Shown here: piece by piece, positions 48,641-59,300 of the stretch
Position numbering within the stretch: position 1 is the stretch's first letter
Layout of the letters: every line of letters begins with the position of its first letter
Assembly: GCA_022829145.1 (NCBI GenBank)
Contig: CM040746.1
Location: forward strand, 33,011,712 to 33,075,711
Direction of reading: 5' to 3'
From: Albula goreensis
Lineage: Eukaryota > Chordata > Actinopteri > Albuliformes > Albulidae
DNA: 64,000 nucleotides
Translations under genes and position numbers: made by a program
Notes under the pieces: generated by a model
What the model saw: only the letters and a program-made list of their open reading frames with translations
Told to the model about the DNA's origin: nothing
The model's database searches: none

Positions 48641-49101
48641 TTCAACTCCGCTACAGGCTTCCGATCCGATCTTGCGCAGGGGGAAGGAAGACGGCGATCC
48701 TCTCTTGTGCAGGCAAAGCTCAGTGAAAAGGGGGTACAAAACAAAACAAAAAAAAAACAAATAAGGAGAGAAAGGTCCACATGATTGGCACGGGGAGACG
48801 TGGGATCCGTGGACTCCTGCCGGAGATGTAGGAGGTCCTCAACGCGCTCGCGCGTGTGTGTGCGTGCGCGCGTGTGTGTGCTGTGTGTGTGTGTGAGAGA
48901 GAGAGAGCCAGCCAGCTAGCGAGGCAGCTGAGGACCAGCTGGAATGACCCGGGTGAACGGAAGAGCCGCGGAACACCTCAACGGTCTGGCCGGCCGGAGG
49001 ACTCAGTGATTCTCCCCCCCTCCCTCTCCTCTCCCCCCCTTCTCCTCTCTCGCCGGTCGCCTGAGAGAGGAAGACGCGCTCACCTGTGGTCCCGCCGGCT
49101 G

Positions 49102-49129
49102 ATGGATGCTGAAACCCCCGGGGAGACAG
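49102..49129 (+). CDS. Putative first coding exon (partial gene), function unknown
   Basis: The ATG at 49102 opens MDAETPGET, nine codons plus one base, ending at ACAG followed by GTAAGA, a near-consensus splice donor (phase 1). The preceding GC-rich DNA looks like a 5' UTR. G at +4 favours the start; C at -3 does not. The frame is also open upstream to an ATG at 48856, but that stretch runs through GT and GA repeats and reads like composition-driven sequence, so I prefer 49102. A short acidic first exon behind a CpG island is common in genes with long first introns, such as transcriptional regulators. I do not recognise the gene, and no second exon was found in the remaining 15 kb. The exon could also be wholly untranslated with the true start further downstream. 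Confidence 0.35.
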
Positions 49130-52100
49130 GTAAGACGGAACGGGTTAATGTATTTTTAAACTCCTGATCTTGGGGGAGATTTCTCAGCCTGCTTTGGGGG
49201 GGTAACTGGCAGGGCTGAAGGGTTGTTGTGTCGGCTGTCAGTTGGTTCACCTCTCCTCTCTGCGCGTCTCCTGTTTGGGAGTTCGGTTATGGAATGGTAA
49301 AACCTCTCCCAGCACTCTGGTCTTTGACTGGGGCTCTAACATTCACCTGGAGAACAGGGCTTGTAAAAAGAAAACAATGTCAGTACAATCAAATATAAAA
49401 TGCTGGGGATATCAGGGGGGAAATAAATGAGCATTGATTTTGGAGGCACCGGTACAGAGGTTAATGTTATGCATGTGCGATACCAAGTGTTACTCTGCAG
49501 CTTACCCCTGATTCATTCTGTAAGTAAGCTTGTAGTGATACAACCCCAAGCCCAGATGATAAGGGACTGTATTATTTGTAAGTAATGACAAGAGACAGGC
49601 ACAGCGGGTGTTAATTGTGTTTAAGAGAGCATCAGGGTCTGGTGAAATACACTTCTCTGATGTGAATACTGGGGAGGGGATGGTGGGGGGGAGGCTGCTT
49701 TCTCATGTTTTGTCCCATTGGTAGCACTGAAGTGTCCCCGGGATCTGTGTTGTGGAGAGAGATAGAGAGGGGTGCAGTTTGCTTAACAGCTGTGAATTAA
49801 CAATGCTTTGAGAAAGAGGGTGGTGGTGGGGGGGTTGGGGGTAATGTTCTCTAAAAGCCAGCAGGGGGGTAGAGACTGCGGGACACCACTTGGCAGAAAC
49901 TGAAGCGAGGAGCTACAGGTTCAGCACCAGCAAAGCTGAAGAGCAGTTCAGCGAAGGACGGAGGGAGAGACGGAGAGAGAGGGGGAGAGAATGAGAGAGC
50001 GAGAGAGGGTGGCAGACAAACTGTACTGCGGCTCTCTGTGGTCACTGCAGCGAATCTCACTCTAGATAAATGACTGGAGAGCATTCTGTTTGTTTTTTCC
50101 CTCCCTTCTCTTTTTATGGATGAAACGCTGTTTTCATTTTAAGTACTGTTAGACTGCCAAAATGGGAGGTGGCAAATGAGTTGTGACATTGTGCTATTGG
50201 AGAGATCTGGCCTTCTGTAATGTTAACTGGATGAGAGAATGAACCTTCCTCAGTTGTGGCAGCTTATTTTAGTGCATAAATGTCTAAGCAGGGTCTTATT
50301 TGTGTTGGGTTTTTCCCCTAGCATCAATCTACTTGTTTAATTTTTTTTTTTTTGGCCTCAGTGCTACAAAAACAATTGAAGCATGTCAACTCTTTGCTTT
50401 AGTGCCATTTTTTCTGGAACAGTATGGTTACAAAGCAAAGGCATGGCTGGTAGCCCTTGTTGTGGCTGAGAGGTGGAGGATTATTACGCTTCCTGTGATG
50501 CTGTGTTATTGCGATCTGCTACTTGGTGATCGGCCCCAACAATAAAGCTACAAGATTTGTGATTTCACATGTTTGCACAAATGTTGCTGCGTCTTCATTT
50601 TCTGCACGTACATAAAGTTTTTAACGTTGGATCAAGCGCTTCAGAGACCCACAAACCAGGTGGCAGAAAGGAGATTAGACGTGTTCTTTCAACGAAGAAA
50701 AACCTAAATCTAAACCGACTTCATCTATATGCAGGCCTGCCTCGTCCTGAGACGGGGAGCACTGAGCTTTCATTACAGAAAGCAGCCGACAGTACAGTCA
50801 CTGTCTAGTAAACCCAGAGGTTTCATGGTGCTGGTGCAGACATCGCACACCCTTTACAACAGCAGCACCAAACACACAGCAAACAGCCCAATGTCACACC
50901 CATCAGCCAAGCCTCTATTGGCACGGAACAGGCAGTGGATGTTTGCCTTTTGTTTTTGTTTTTTGGTCCTGCGCAAAGTCTTTAAAAAAAAATTCATTAC
51001 CTCACTTACTCAGAGCCAGCGGATTCAGCGGGGCCAGCCGGAATGAGCTGTGGGATCAATTAGCCCTCGAATCGACAGAGCACCCTCCCCCCCACCCTCC
51101 CCGGCCCCCCTTCCACACACATATTTTACTCCAGTAAATGGGGAATTGGAAGATGGAGATTTGGAATACAAATTGTTTCGTAAAAGGGAGTTCCATTCCC
51201 TCCCAATTAGCTGCCAATCGATAAAAAAAGCCTTCGCTGGGTACAAAGTACTTACCTTGCATAATGTAGTATTCTTTTTTTCTTTTTTTCCATCTAAATC
51301 ATTAAACAGAACATTAAAAGGTAAAATGGGACTTCTGTAGGGAATGTAAAAGGACAGTGGCAAGAGGATAGACTTGTCTGGACTGTATAAATACCAGGCA
51401 AGGAGGAAGGCAAAGTACTTTTACAAAAAGTAAAGTAGCAAGAACCACGCTATTCTCTTTGAGCAGAAGAGGATACTGGAGTATTTATTTAACTCTTGGA
51501 AGTTCAGTTGCTCCATGCATCACTAATTGTTACCTAAACTAAAACAGGGAGCCCATACACTAGCATTTGCACTTCTCTACTACATTTTACCTTTGAATAA
51601 GGATGTTTTACACACTAAATCAATGCAATAATCTAGCATCAGCTGAAGGAAGGGCACATCTCAAACAATTGTTGACCTGGTAACTTGGTCTAGGCATGTA
51701 CCAATTTCCAAGGGCAGGGGTCTGAATTTCTGTGCCTGAATTTTACCAGTAGCCTGGCTCAACAAGTTACACGAAGGCATAGATCAAACTTCATTTTAAA
51801 ATTCTTCATGCATACACATGAGAACAGTCACCAGTTGTCCATCAGTCATGAGCACATTGTGAATTTTCCTAAACTGTCTCTTCACACAAGAGACTCAGGA
51901 ACTAAAGTCATGATCTGAAAGTGAAATCCAGGCCACAGATACGACCGTTTTGGCCCTTACCTATGCTATTAAGGTGCTGAAGCAGCGCTATCCTAAAGGT
52001 CCAGTGAATGCAGCCCGCTGTGGCAAAGCCAGCTGAGTGGTGCCACGGTGGACTTGGGGTCACAGTCAGTCAGCAATCCAGTCCAGACATGAGCGAGCTT

Positions 52101-52260
52101 TGCCAAGACTATACGGATTAGGCCTCAAAGTGTGCTCTCAGACCAAGCCACCGTGGGGCTCCAAGCTCGGTGCTGCCTTTGATATTGTGAAGAGAACAGC
52201 TTTTTTTAAAAAAAAAACACCAAATGGCTCTTTGTGTAACAAAATCTTCCTCCTACTGTG
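49130..52260. other. Probable intron 1 or intergenic DNA
   Basis: No exon recognised. G-rich tracts at 49679-49692 and 49818-49842, a GA-rich tract at 49960-50010 and a poly-T at 50340-50353 are the notable items. The first 800 bp remain GC-balanced and may hold regulatory DNA. The frames at 50729-51363 overlap on both strands without domains. Confidence 0.45.
49858..49869 (+). promoter_or_regulatory. Weak CTCF-like motif
   Basis: CCAGCAGGGGGG matches the first part of the CTCF core on the + strand, but the usual CGC end is absent. Confidence 0.2.
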
Positions 52261-52640
52261 ACAGCAACAACTTTATTATTATTGTTACTATTATGACTGT
52301 TATTGTTGTTGTTGTTGATGTAGTCATTATTATTATCTCTGCCAGCACTTAGAAAGAGTGAAATGGCTGAGGCAAAACATTATTCCTAGCATTACTTTTG
52401 CTTCTCTACATGAGTAGCAAAGCAGAGTGTGTAAAACTTTGCATTAACATGTTTAGTATCCTACAAGCAGTCCATATGCCCACTCTCCAGATGGGCCAAT
52501 CAGGGATCTACAATCACCCCGTGCATCCATATGAAAACTCTGAAATCATCTCAAAGTCACCAGGTTATGTGAAGCAACACAGTAGGCAGTGGGTTTCATG
52601 CTGTCCTGACTGCATAAATACAGCCTCCCTATAACTGTTG
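52261..52640 (+). repeat. Unnamed interspersed repeat, copy 2
   Basis: 52521-52626 aligns with 42681-42796 (see copy 1). Upstream are a TTATTG/TTG-rich simple stretch (52271-52340) and aatggctgagg at 52361, comparable with the AAT array and aatggctgggg of copy 1. About 130 bp between aatggctg and the shared block has no counterpart in copy 1, so either copy 1 is internally deleted or copy 2 carries an insertion. Confidence 0.65.
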
Positions 52641-54433
52641 CATTCAAAAAACATCAATAATAGACAGGCCTACAGAATTTAATCACCAGTAGTGCTCCTG
52701 CCCAATCGTTTTTCAGCGTGGACCTGACGTGAATACCAGAGTGGCAGCTGGCAGAAGCAAGCGGTGCTGTGGAAATGAAAGATGAAAGTCGCCTACATTA
52801 TTTAAAAAAAAAAACATACCCAAACTGGAAAGGAGAAAAAAAACCTGTAGATTACACCAATTACATTGGAGGGCATTTAAATGATGCAAACAAGCAACCA
52901 TTATTCTGCTCTCCAAGACACTTGATACTTGCGATGAGGTATCGGCTGCCCTACTCCTATCCCCCATCATTCCTGTCGTTGAGTGTCTGACACATATTCT
53001 GCATTTCTGTAGCGTTGCTCTGATGATTGTTGGGGGGAGGGGAGGGGGGGGCACAGAGACCTCCTGTGTCCTCCTCCATAACAAGGCACTTCAGCAACTG
53101 AACAAGAATAGAAGCTCTCCAGTTGGGCCAGTAGCGCTTCACGAATTAAAGAACAGAAACACGCCATCAGTATGTCCTCTCCCTCTATCCATATCCATCA
53201 CTCTCTTCTCTCTCTTTTTAAAAGTTACCCTTATTTTTTGTCTTGATTCCCCATTATCATTATGGAATGTTTGATCATAATTTTAAGCCTTCTTTTTTTT
53301 TGTTGGGGGCTTGCACACACGCACAGCAAAAAAGCTACTTTCATGGGTAGAACTCCTTCAAATTATTAATTGTAAAGGGACCTTCAGCCACAGTCAGCGT
53401 TAATATGGTCGGGATTAGTCTGTGACATCAGTGAACTAAGAACCGCATTGGCTGGACACATCTGAGAGAGCCTCTTGTCACTCTCTTTGTGATCCAATGG
53501 GGTGCTTTGTCAACAACATCAAACTTCTCCATGAACTAGGACCTTTTTGGTATTTTAGGAAATCGCCCAACCATTGTTGTGCTTCAGTCATTACTTTCAC
53601 AAACATAAATAGAAAAATAAGACGAGATAATGCTGAGAAAAGCCTGTCTAGGCCTGTCATTTACTAACAGTCTACCAAGTATCCCGCACTGCAACAAGCT
53701 AAACATTCTTCTGTATACAAACCTGTGTTCGATAAAATGGAAAAGAATCTCTTACATAAACTGATATTTGTTAACATCACTTAAGCTACAGTGTATAGGA
53801 ACGGACATCAAGACATTTTTTTTTTAAAATGTAATATAAGTATTTAAATAGTCAAAGCACCTGTTAATGGTAGAAATGAAAGAAGATTAATTTACATATT
53901 TCAAAGCTGAGCAGAATACTGCCTCTTCCCAGTTCACTCTCCTATTTAATGCTCAGTCACACTCATTAAACAATTTGAATAAATATGAGTACACATTAAA
54001 GTGTATTCAAGGAGAATTTTACCAAAAATACATAACTAAAACACATACATACACAACTGTTATGTCTTATCCTCAGTGTAATTGAAAAAATCTACATTTC
54101 ATGTGAAACTGAATCTTGTGTCACTGGGCTACATCTCCTCCTCTTTTTGTCAGTGCAGTAAATTAAGGTTCCTTTTTAGAGGAAACTGCTCAACAAAAGT
54201 ATATTAGTACATAATAATGTTGTTATATAGGATATAAGATTTCAATATTCATCTTATATCTGAAGGTTTTTAGTCTGGTTTGTAGTAACATATGGGCTGA
54301 AAACATTCTCTACACAGGGGAAAGGAAGGAAGCTTCATTTGTGGGTAACATCCTGTTTGGGGTTCTGTCCATTTTCTTTATTGTGGCTTCTTAATGGACT
54401 GAAGTATTACATGTGAAATATAAAAAAAGAGAA
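52641..54433. other. AT-rich single-copy DNA
   Basis: A G-run (53033-53051) and short A and T tracts. The minus frame of 123 codons at 52713-53084 has no domain. Confidence 0.5.
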
Positions 54434-54460
54434 TTAATATGCTGAGGACCAGCATATTAA
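54434..54460. other. Perfect 11-bp hairpin
   Basis: TTAATATGCTG, a 5-nt loop AGGAC, then CAGCATATTAA. Too short for a microRNA precursor. Confidence 0.6.
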
Positions 54461-54682
54461 ATAACAATTTTTGGCTGGTGTCACCCATTAACATGGACAT
54501 TGGAGCACTACAGTATTACAGATTTTCCAACAGTTTAACTATTGATATTTATTACACTACATGTCCAGCAATCAATACTGCATAATCTCGTCAACCATAA
54601 GCAGTCATCTTCACTTGCTGCATTGCTCTCTGTGTTTAAATCATCTTTGCATTATCCTTACAGACTAAAACATATACGAACA

Positions 54683-54836
54683 CATAGTGTACACACAGAT
54701 ATGCAAACACACACACGCGCGTACACACACACACACAAACATATACATATACAAGCACATACACAAACTCATAGTGTACACACACATATACAAACACATA
54801 CATACATACATATACACACACACACACACACACAAA
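54683..54836. repeat. CA/TA-rich repeat with 87-bp internal duplication
   Basis: Compound CA and ACAT text. The phrase catagtgtacacaca occurs at 54683 and again at 54770, each followed by (g/c)atat(g/a)caaacaca, indicating a local duplication of 87 bp. Confidence 0.85.
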
Positions 54837-55639
54837 CAATATCAACAGTATGAAGGAGTGTTTTCCTAACATGGCCTGAGGTAGTAGTCAGGTTCGAGAG
54901 TCATGTGTGGGAGTGAGCCTGCAGTGTGCGTGGACAGAGCTGTATTTTGGTAGCGAGAGGCAAAGCAAAGGTGTACCGTGAGCACACAAGGGTTCTTTGA
55001 CAAGGCCTCTCTCTATCTCACATCGCCCAGCATGCCGTTCGCCGGGGTGGAGTGAACATTTCAAAAAGCACTGTTTCACAGCGTGTCTGAAGATCACCAC
55101 CGGCTCTGCGCTTCTGCAAACAAACACAGCGGTCCTCAGGCTCCGTGGCACGGCTTGCCCTTCTGACGCAACGCAGCCCTGGTTTCCCAGAAACAAAGAG
55201 CCTCACCATTGTTAGAGAACTAATGCATTCCTTTATCCATCTTAGTCTACTCTTCCACTTTTTTCCCCCTGTAACACTGTCTCTGTCTGCCTTTCTCTCT
55301 TCACTGATGTCTGTAGAACTGTCAGCTCCCATTTCACATCCAGCTTCCGTTCCCCATCTCTCTCTCTCTCCCTCTCTGTCTGTGTCACATATGTTCAGCA
55401 CAGGAATCATGATAAGTAAGCAGTCACAGTGTGCACAGTGCAAAATGATATAGTGGCAGCGTGGACCTTCACCTTAATCCCACAATCTGTCATTAAATAA
55501 GGAGTAGTGCAAACAGACAGGGGCACTTCATGAGTGCGTGGGGAGGTGACTCCGGAGAGAATGAGAGATGCTTTGACCAGCACAGATTTCTGTACCTGTA
55601 CCTGTTAATGAATACCATCTATTCAGTTTCTGTGTGTGC
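54837..55639. other. Single-copy DNA, no gene seen
   Basis: Frames on both strands at 54888-55453 overlap each other. The minus 141-codon frame reads through a GA-rich segment and has no domain. A tgaggtagtag stretch at 54876-54886 resembles the let-7 seed by chance (see rejected items). Confidence 0.5.
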
Positions 55640-56440
55640 ATAGATGTGAAACTTTCATCTCTGATAATCCTCAAGGTGAGTCATTTGGGGTGTGTGAAAC
55701 CTAATTAAGACTGCTGTCAGCTGCCATCAGCTTGTAACACAGATTCATTAATGAAGTCAATGTGCCAAAACGTTTGCATCTTTTAGCCCCATCTTAACTA
55801 AAAAACATTGGTGCGGAAATTTTATGAATGTACTTAAAAGTCATTTGGTTTAGCAAGTGAGTCATGTTAAATGGGGATTTTGTCAGTGTTGTCATATTTA
55901 GTTCCAGAAATCATAACATCCACGGCAATACATTCTGAGCTAATTAAAAGAGAGGCAGTGTAAATGAATTATTTCCATATTTTTTTATTCTTTTTTAACT
56001 GCCCCATTAAAATCAGGTAACAGCAGCCAATTGCTAAAATTAGGAACCTAGATGATTAGCTTATTAACTAGCTAGCTCTCCCAAAGTGCATTGATAAAAG
56101 TGAGGGAAATATTTATATTTTATTCATGATACTTTGTGGTTGAAACAGTTTAATTCATCATGGGAAATTCAATTTTTACGTGAATGCATACGCAGAAACC
56201 AAAGAGATGACAGTGACAGATGATAATGGAAATTTCTGCATATGTATTCATGGTTCAATCGGCGTAATTCATCATGAAAATTATCGGACATGAAAGCTTT
56301 ACGTAAACGCATACACAGAAACTGAAGCGATAATACTTGATAATAGATGTACTTGAATTAGCATGAGACTGTGAAGCTTAACAGCAAAGAGACTGTGAAC
56401 CTGTAATTGTTATTTTAACCCCTTGATTAATACAATTAAT
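55640..56440. promoter_or_regulatory. Candidate enhancer block
   Basis: Repeat-free DNA dense in developmental motifs: two AP-1-like TGAGTCAT sites (about 55678 and 55859), ACCTAATTAAG (55700-55710), ATTCATTAATGAAG (55743-55756), GCTGTCAGCTG (55714-55724), GCTAATTAAAAG and CCAATTGC. It also contains the three-copy element at 56149-56345. No coding frame of interest crosses it. Confidence 0.42.
56149..56345. repeat. Three related copies: direct, inverted, direct
   Basis: Unit 1 begins TAATTCATCATG at 56151 and continues to TTTACG (56175), TGAATGCATACGCAGAAACC (56181-56200) and aaagagatgacag. Unit 2 begins with the identical TAATTCATCATG at 56265 and continues to TTTACG (56298), taaacgcatacacagaaact and gaagcgataatac. 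Between them 56233-56252 (tttctgcatatgtattcatg) is an inverted version of the TGAATGCATACGCAGAAA segment with about three changes. Unit 2 carries an extra 9 bp. Confidence 0.75.
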
Positions 56441-56743
56441 GATGAGGACAGAGATATGGTGGATTAAACAAGTCAGTCTTTTCCTTTGCAGCTTCACAGT
56501 TTTTTACCTTGGACGAAGGTTGCTGTTTGTCTACCACTCCTGTAGGCCCTTCACCTCTAAAGAGGGTCTTACTTCCTTCCCACCCACCTTTAGTTGCCAG
56601 CTAAGAGAGGGATAATAGCATATACAGAATGTATATTTACCTTTATATAAAATACAGGCAGCTTGGCTCAGTCTGCACTGCACGCCTAATTATTTTCTGT
56701 TCAAAGTGCTGTTGAACACACAATGGATTAATGTGAGAAATCA

Positions 56744-56746
<3 letters not shown>

Positions 56747-56840
<94 letters not shown>
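56747..56840. repeat. (CA)47 microsatellite
   Basis: Uninterrupted 94-bp array. Confidence 0.98.
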
Positions 56841-56842
<2 letters not shown>

Positions 56843-57846
56843 TGCATTACATGTCTCTCAATATTATCGTTTCTTTCTTTGACCAAGTAGAACAATGTGA
56901 GCCTGGTCAATTCAAGCCCCATCTATGCATTACTGCAACCTATTAGCGAAGTGGAGAGAGGAAGAGATAAGGCTAAGCTGTAAGATCCACAGACATTGCT
57001 CAGATCTTTTTGGGAACAGTTGGCTATAAAACCTCCTTTTCCACACAGGTACGGATACATTAAGTGTTATGGGATTTATTTTTCCCACAGACATTATTGT
57101 TCCCTTATATCATTGTAACACATGTTGCCTCCAAACCAGCAAAAAGTAGCACATTAAAATGTATTTTTTCTTTTTAACTCTATCTTTGGATAGCTAAAAT
57201 TAGCTGGTGTAAATCAGCTGGCATGGATGCATCTCCCCAGTGTATCTAAGTGGCCCCTCAGCAGATACTGACTGGGCTGAAAAGATTACAGGAGATTCCA
57301 ACAACAATCAATTAGAGAGCTGGTGGAGTTATAAAACTAATAGAATAACTGTAAGGAATGCCATGGAAAAAGATCTGCATTAGTTCACAAATTATTAGAA
57401 CATTAAAGGGGGGGTGTTTTTACTATGAGGCCATTTTCTAACTCAACAGCTGTGTGTAATAATATACAATGGTTTATGTTGTTTCAGTGCATGCATTTGT
57501 TTGAGTATGGAGTGTGTAAATATAACCATGTGGTTACATTTAAGAACTGACAACAGGCAAGTGTTTGTATTCCTGTTTTCACTCCCAGCGGGCACACTAT
57601 GGCCCACAAGGAATTCCTTGTTAGTTTACTTGTTCTGCCAAATAAACAAGAGTCAAATTTATCTGTATTAATTTTTCCATCATACCAAAAACCAATCTGA
57701 ACCATGACCCCCTAAAATCGGGGTACATTTTTATGGTTTGGTCACTGAACTCCTTTGCTGTTCCCATGGAAACCTTTACAGCCCATCTCAGAGGAAGCAT
57801 AACCTCACATAGTGAAGGCACACAAATAAAAACACAGACGCATGCG
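56841..57846. other. AT-rich single-copy DNA
   Basis: No gene or repeat seen. Confidence 0.5.
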
Positions 57847-57865
57847 CACACACACACACACACAC

Positions 57866-57925
<60 letters not shown>
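57847..57925. repeat. CA microsatellite with one interruption
   Basis: CA array with a single AACAC phase shift at about 57866. Confidence 0.97.
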
Positions 57926-57927
<2 letters not shown>

Positions 57928-58934
57928 AAGACAACAGCCCTCCTACTCAACTCTTAGTTTGGGCACTCACTGTGGGAACGGGAGTAGTTAGTAAGGGGTT
58001 AAGCACATCCATCTGTATCTTTCTGCAGGCTGGAGCAAAGCTACAGGCACCAGGAAGCACAAGTGAACCTTTTTTTATATGTGGAAGAAGACAGGAGAGC
58101 GACCTGACTTGTTTGAACACATTTTTTTTAAAGGTTGGGTGAGGGAAAGGAGATGAGTGAATTGTTAGGCTTAGCTTTATCCTAAGGGGTATTCATTGTG
58201 CTGGTATCATAAAATTCTTGTGTAATTCACATTTAAATGAAGGACATATTATTTTACATGCCATTTATGAGCAGACAGCTTTAATGGTGCTGCTGTGACA
58301 GAACAGACATTTGCTTCATGCTGTGAAGTATTTTCAGAAATGCATACAGAAAACTGCTAAACGCTAAAATGTTCAGCTGCGTACTACTTATATTTGAAAT
58401 TTGTACCAGCTACAATAAAGGAAATGTCTTGGATCAAGAGATCCTTCTTAGCATTAGAATGGAACCTGACAAGGGCTGCACACCTGTTGCATTATTTCCA
58501 GTTGGAGTAAATTGCCATATCTCTAAATGGGAAATCATGACCACTCCTGGGAGGTTTTTTTTTAGGGTTTGTCAGATGTGATTATACCTATGAACAAATG
58601 GAAGACCATATAAGGATCCAATAAGGATCAAGTAGTACTAAAATGATTTGTTCATGTGTTGGGTGGTGTCACTTCTAACCTGTGGCTTGATAGGCATTGC
58701 ATGGATTTGGAGAAACCTAAAATCGATACTCTTTCCAGTTTTTCACAACTGGCTACAGGGTCACTCCAACTAAATTCTCAATCACAGGAGGCATGCATCA
58801 CCAACTTAATAACAACAAAAATCACACAGAGCAAAAAAAAAAAAAAAAAAGAAACACTGCAAATGGTTTAAAACAAAAAACAAACACATGTGTTCATAAT
58901 CCCTCTTCACCTGTCACAACTCACATCCAGTCAC
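57926..58934. other. AT-rich single-copy DNA
   Basis: An A18 tract at 58833-58850. No gene seen. Confidence 0.5.
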
Positions 58935-59300
58935 CTTATGAATGCTTAATAAAGCATGAATAAATGCATTATAAATCATTAACAAATAAATACATTGCTG
59001 ATATTTAATTAAACAGAAATAAATGCTAGAAAATGTAATATTAATGTGGCAGCCCATATTGTTTCAGATGAGAGTGAAATATGCACTGGCAGTGTTGCAA
59101 GTCAGCAGTACGAGCTGTGACCTTTTTTACCCTTTAAACAACAAAACAAATATTCAGTTCCTGTTTCATCAATCATGGGACAAGCATGTATCCCAGGGTT
59201 TATTGCTGTTGGATTAGACATCAGTAATGTGTTTTTTTTTTTTTTTTTTTTTTATCAATGATGTATAATGCGCTTTAACCCCTTATTAAGCATTCATGAG
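58935..59300. mobile_element. Foldback MITE-like element
   Basis: The left arm 58935-58983 and right arm 59254-59300 are inverted copies of about 47 bp at roughly 80% identity. They include the perfect 15-bp pair atgaatgcttaataa (58938-58952) and its inverse at 59283-59297, and the cattata(a/c)atcatt segments. The 270-bp interior is single-copy and ends in a T22 tract (59232-59253). No coding capacity. The arm vocabulary (atgcttaataaagcat, gcattataaatc) resembles that of the GGTAACACTTTA-type fish MITEs. Confidence 0.65.

Larger units (their letters stand above)
47860..49101 (+). promoter_or_regulatory. CpG-rich promoter and 5' UTR region
   Basis: CpG dinucleotides become frequent at 47890-48010 (gcgctttgtcgg, ggcgcaggcgc, gcggcgttgc) and again at 48780-49100 (acgcgctcgcgcg, gtgcgcgcgtg, ggccggccgg, cgccggtcgcc). 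This contrasts with the CpG-poor flanks. Between them lie G-runs at 48016-48075 (quadruplex-capable), a CA array (48252-48372) and a CT tract (48500-48640). No TATA box is placed convincingly, which fits a CpG-island promoter with a dispersed start. The final 200 bp reads like a GC-rich 5' UTR leading into the exon at 49102. Confidence 0.55.

Noticed and set aside
48388-48784. 111- and 130-codon frames on opposite strands in the CpG region
   Set aside because: Driven by CT/GA repeats (Leu/Ser on +, Arg/Glu on −), with no domain and no splice context.
54876-54897. tgaggtagtag resembling the let-7 microRNA seed
   Set aside because: The match stops after 11 bases (let-7 continues GTTGTATAG) and no complementary arm exists within 80 bp, so no precursor hairpin can form.
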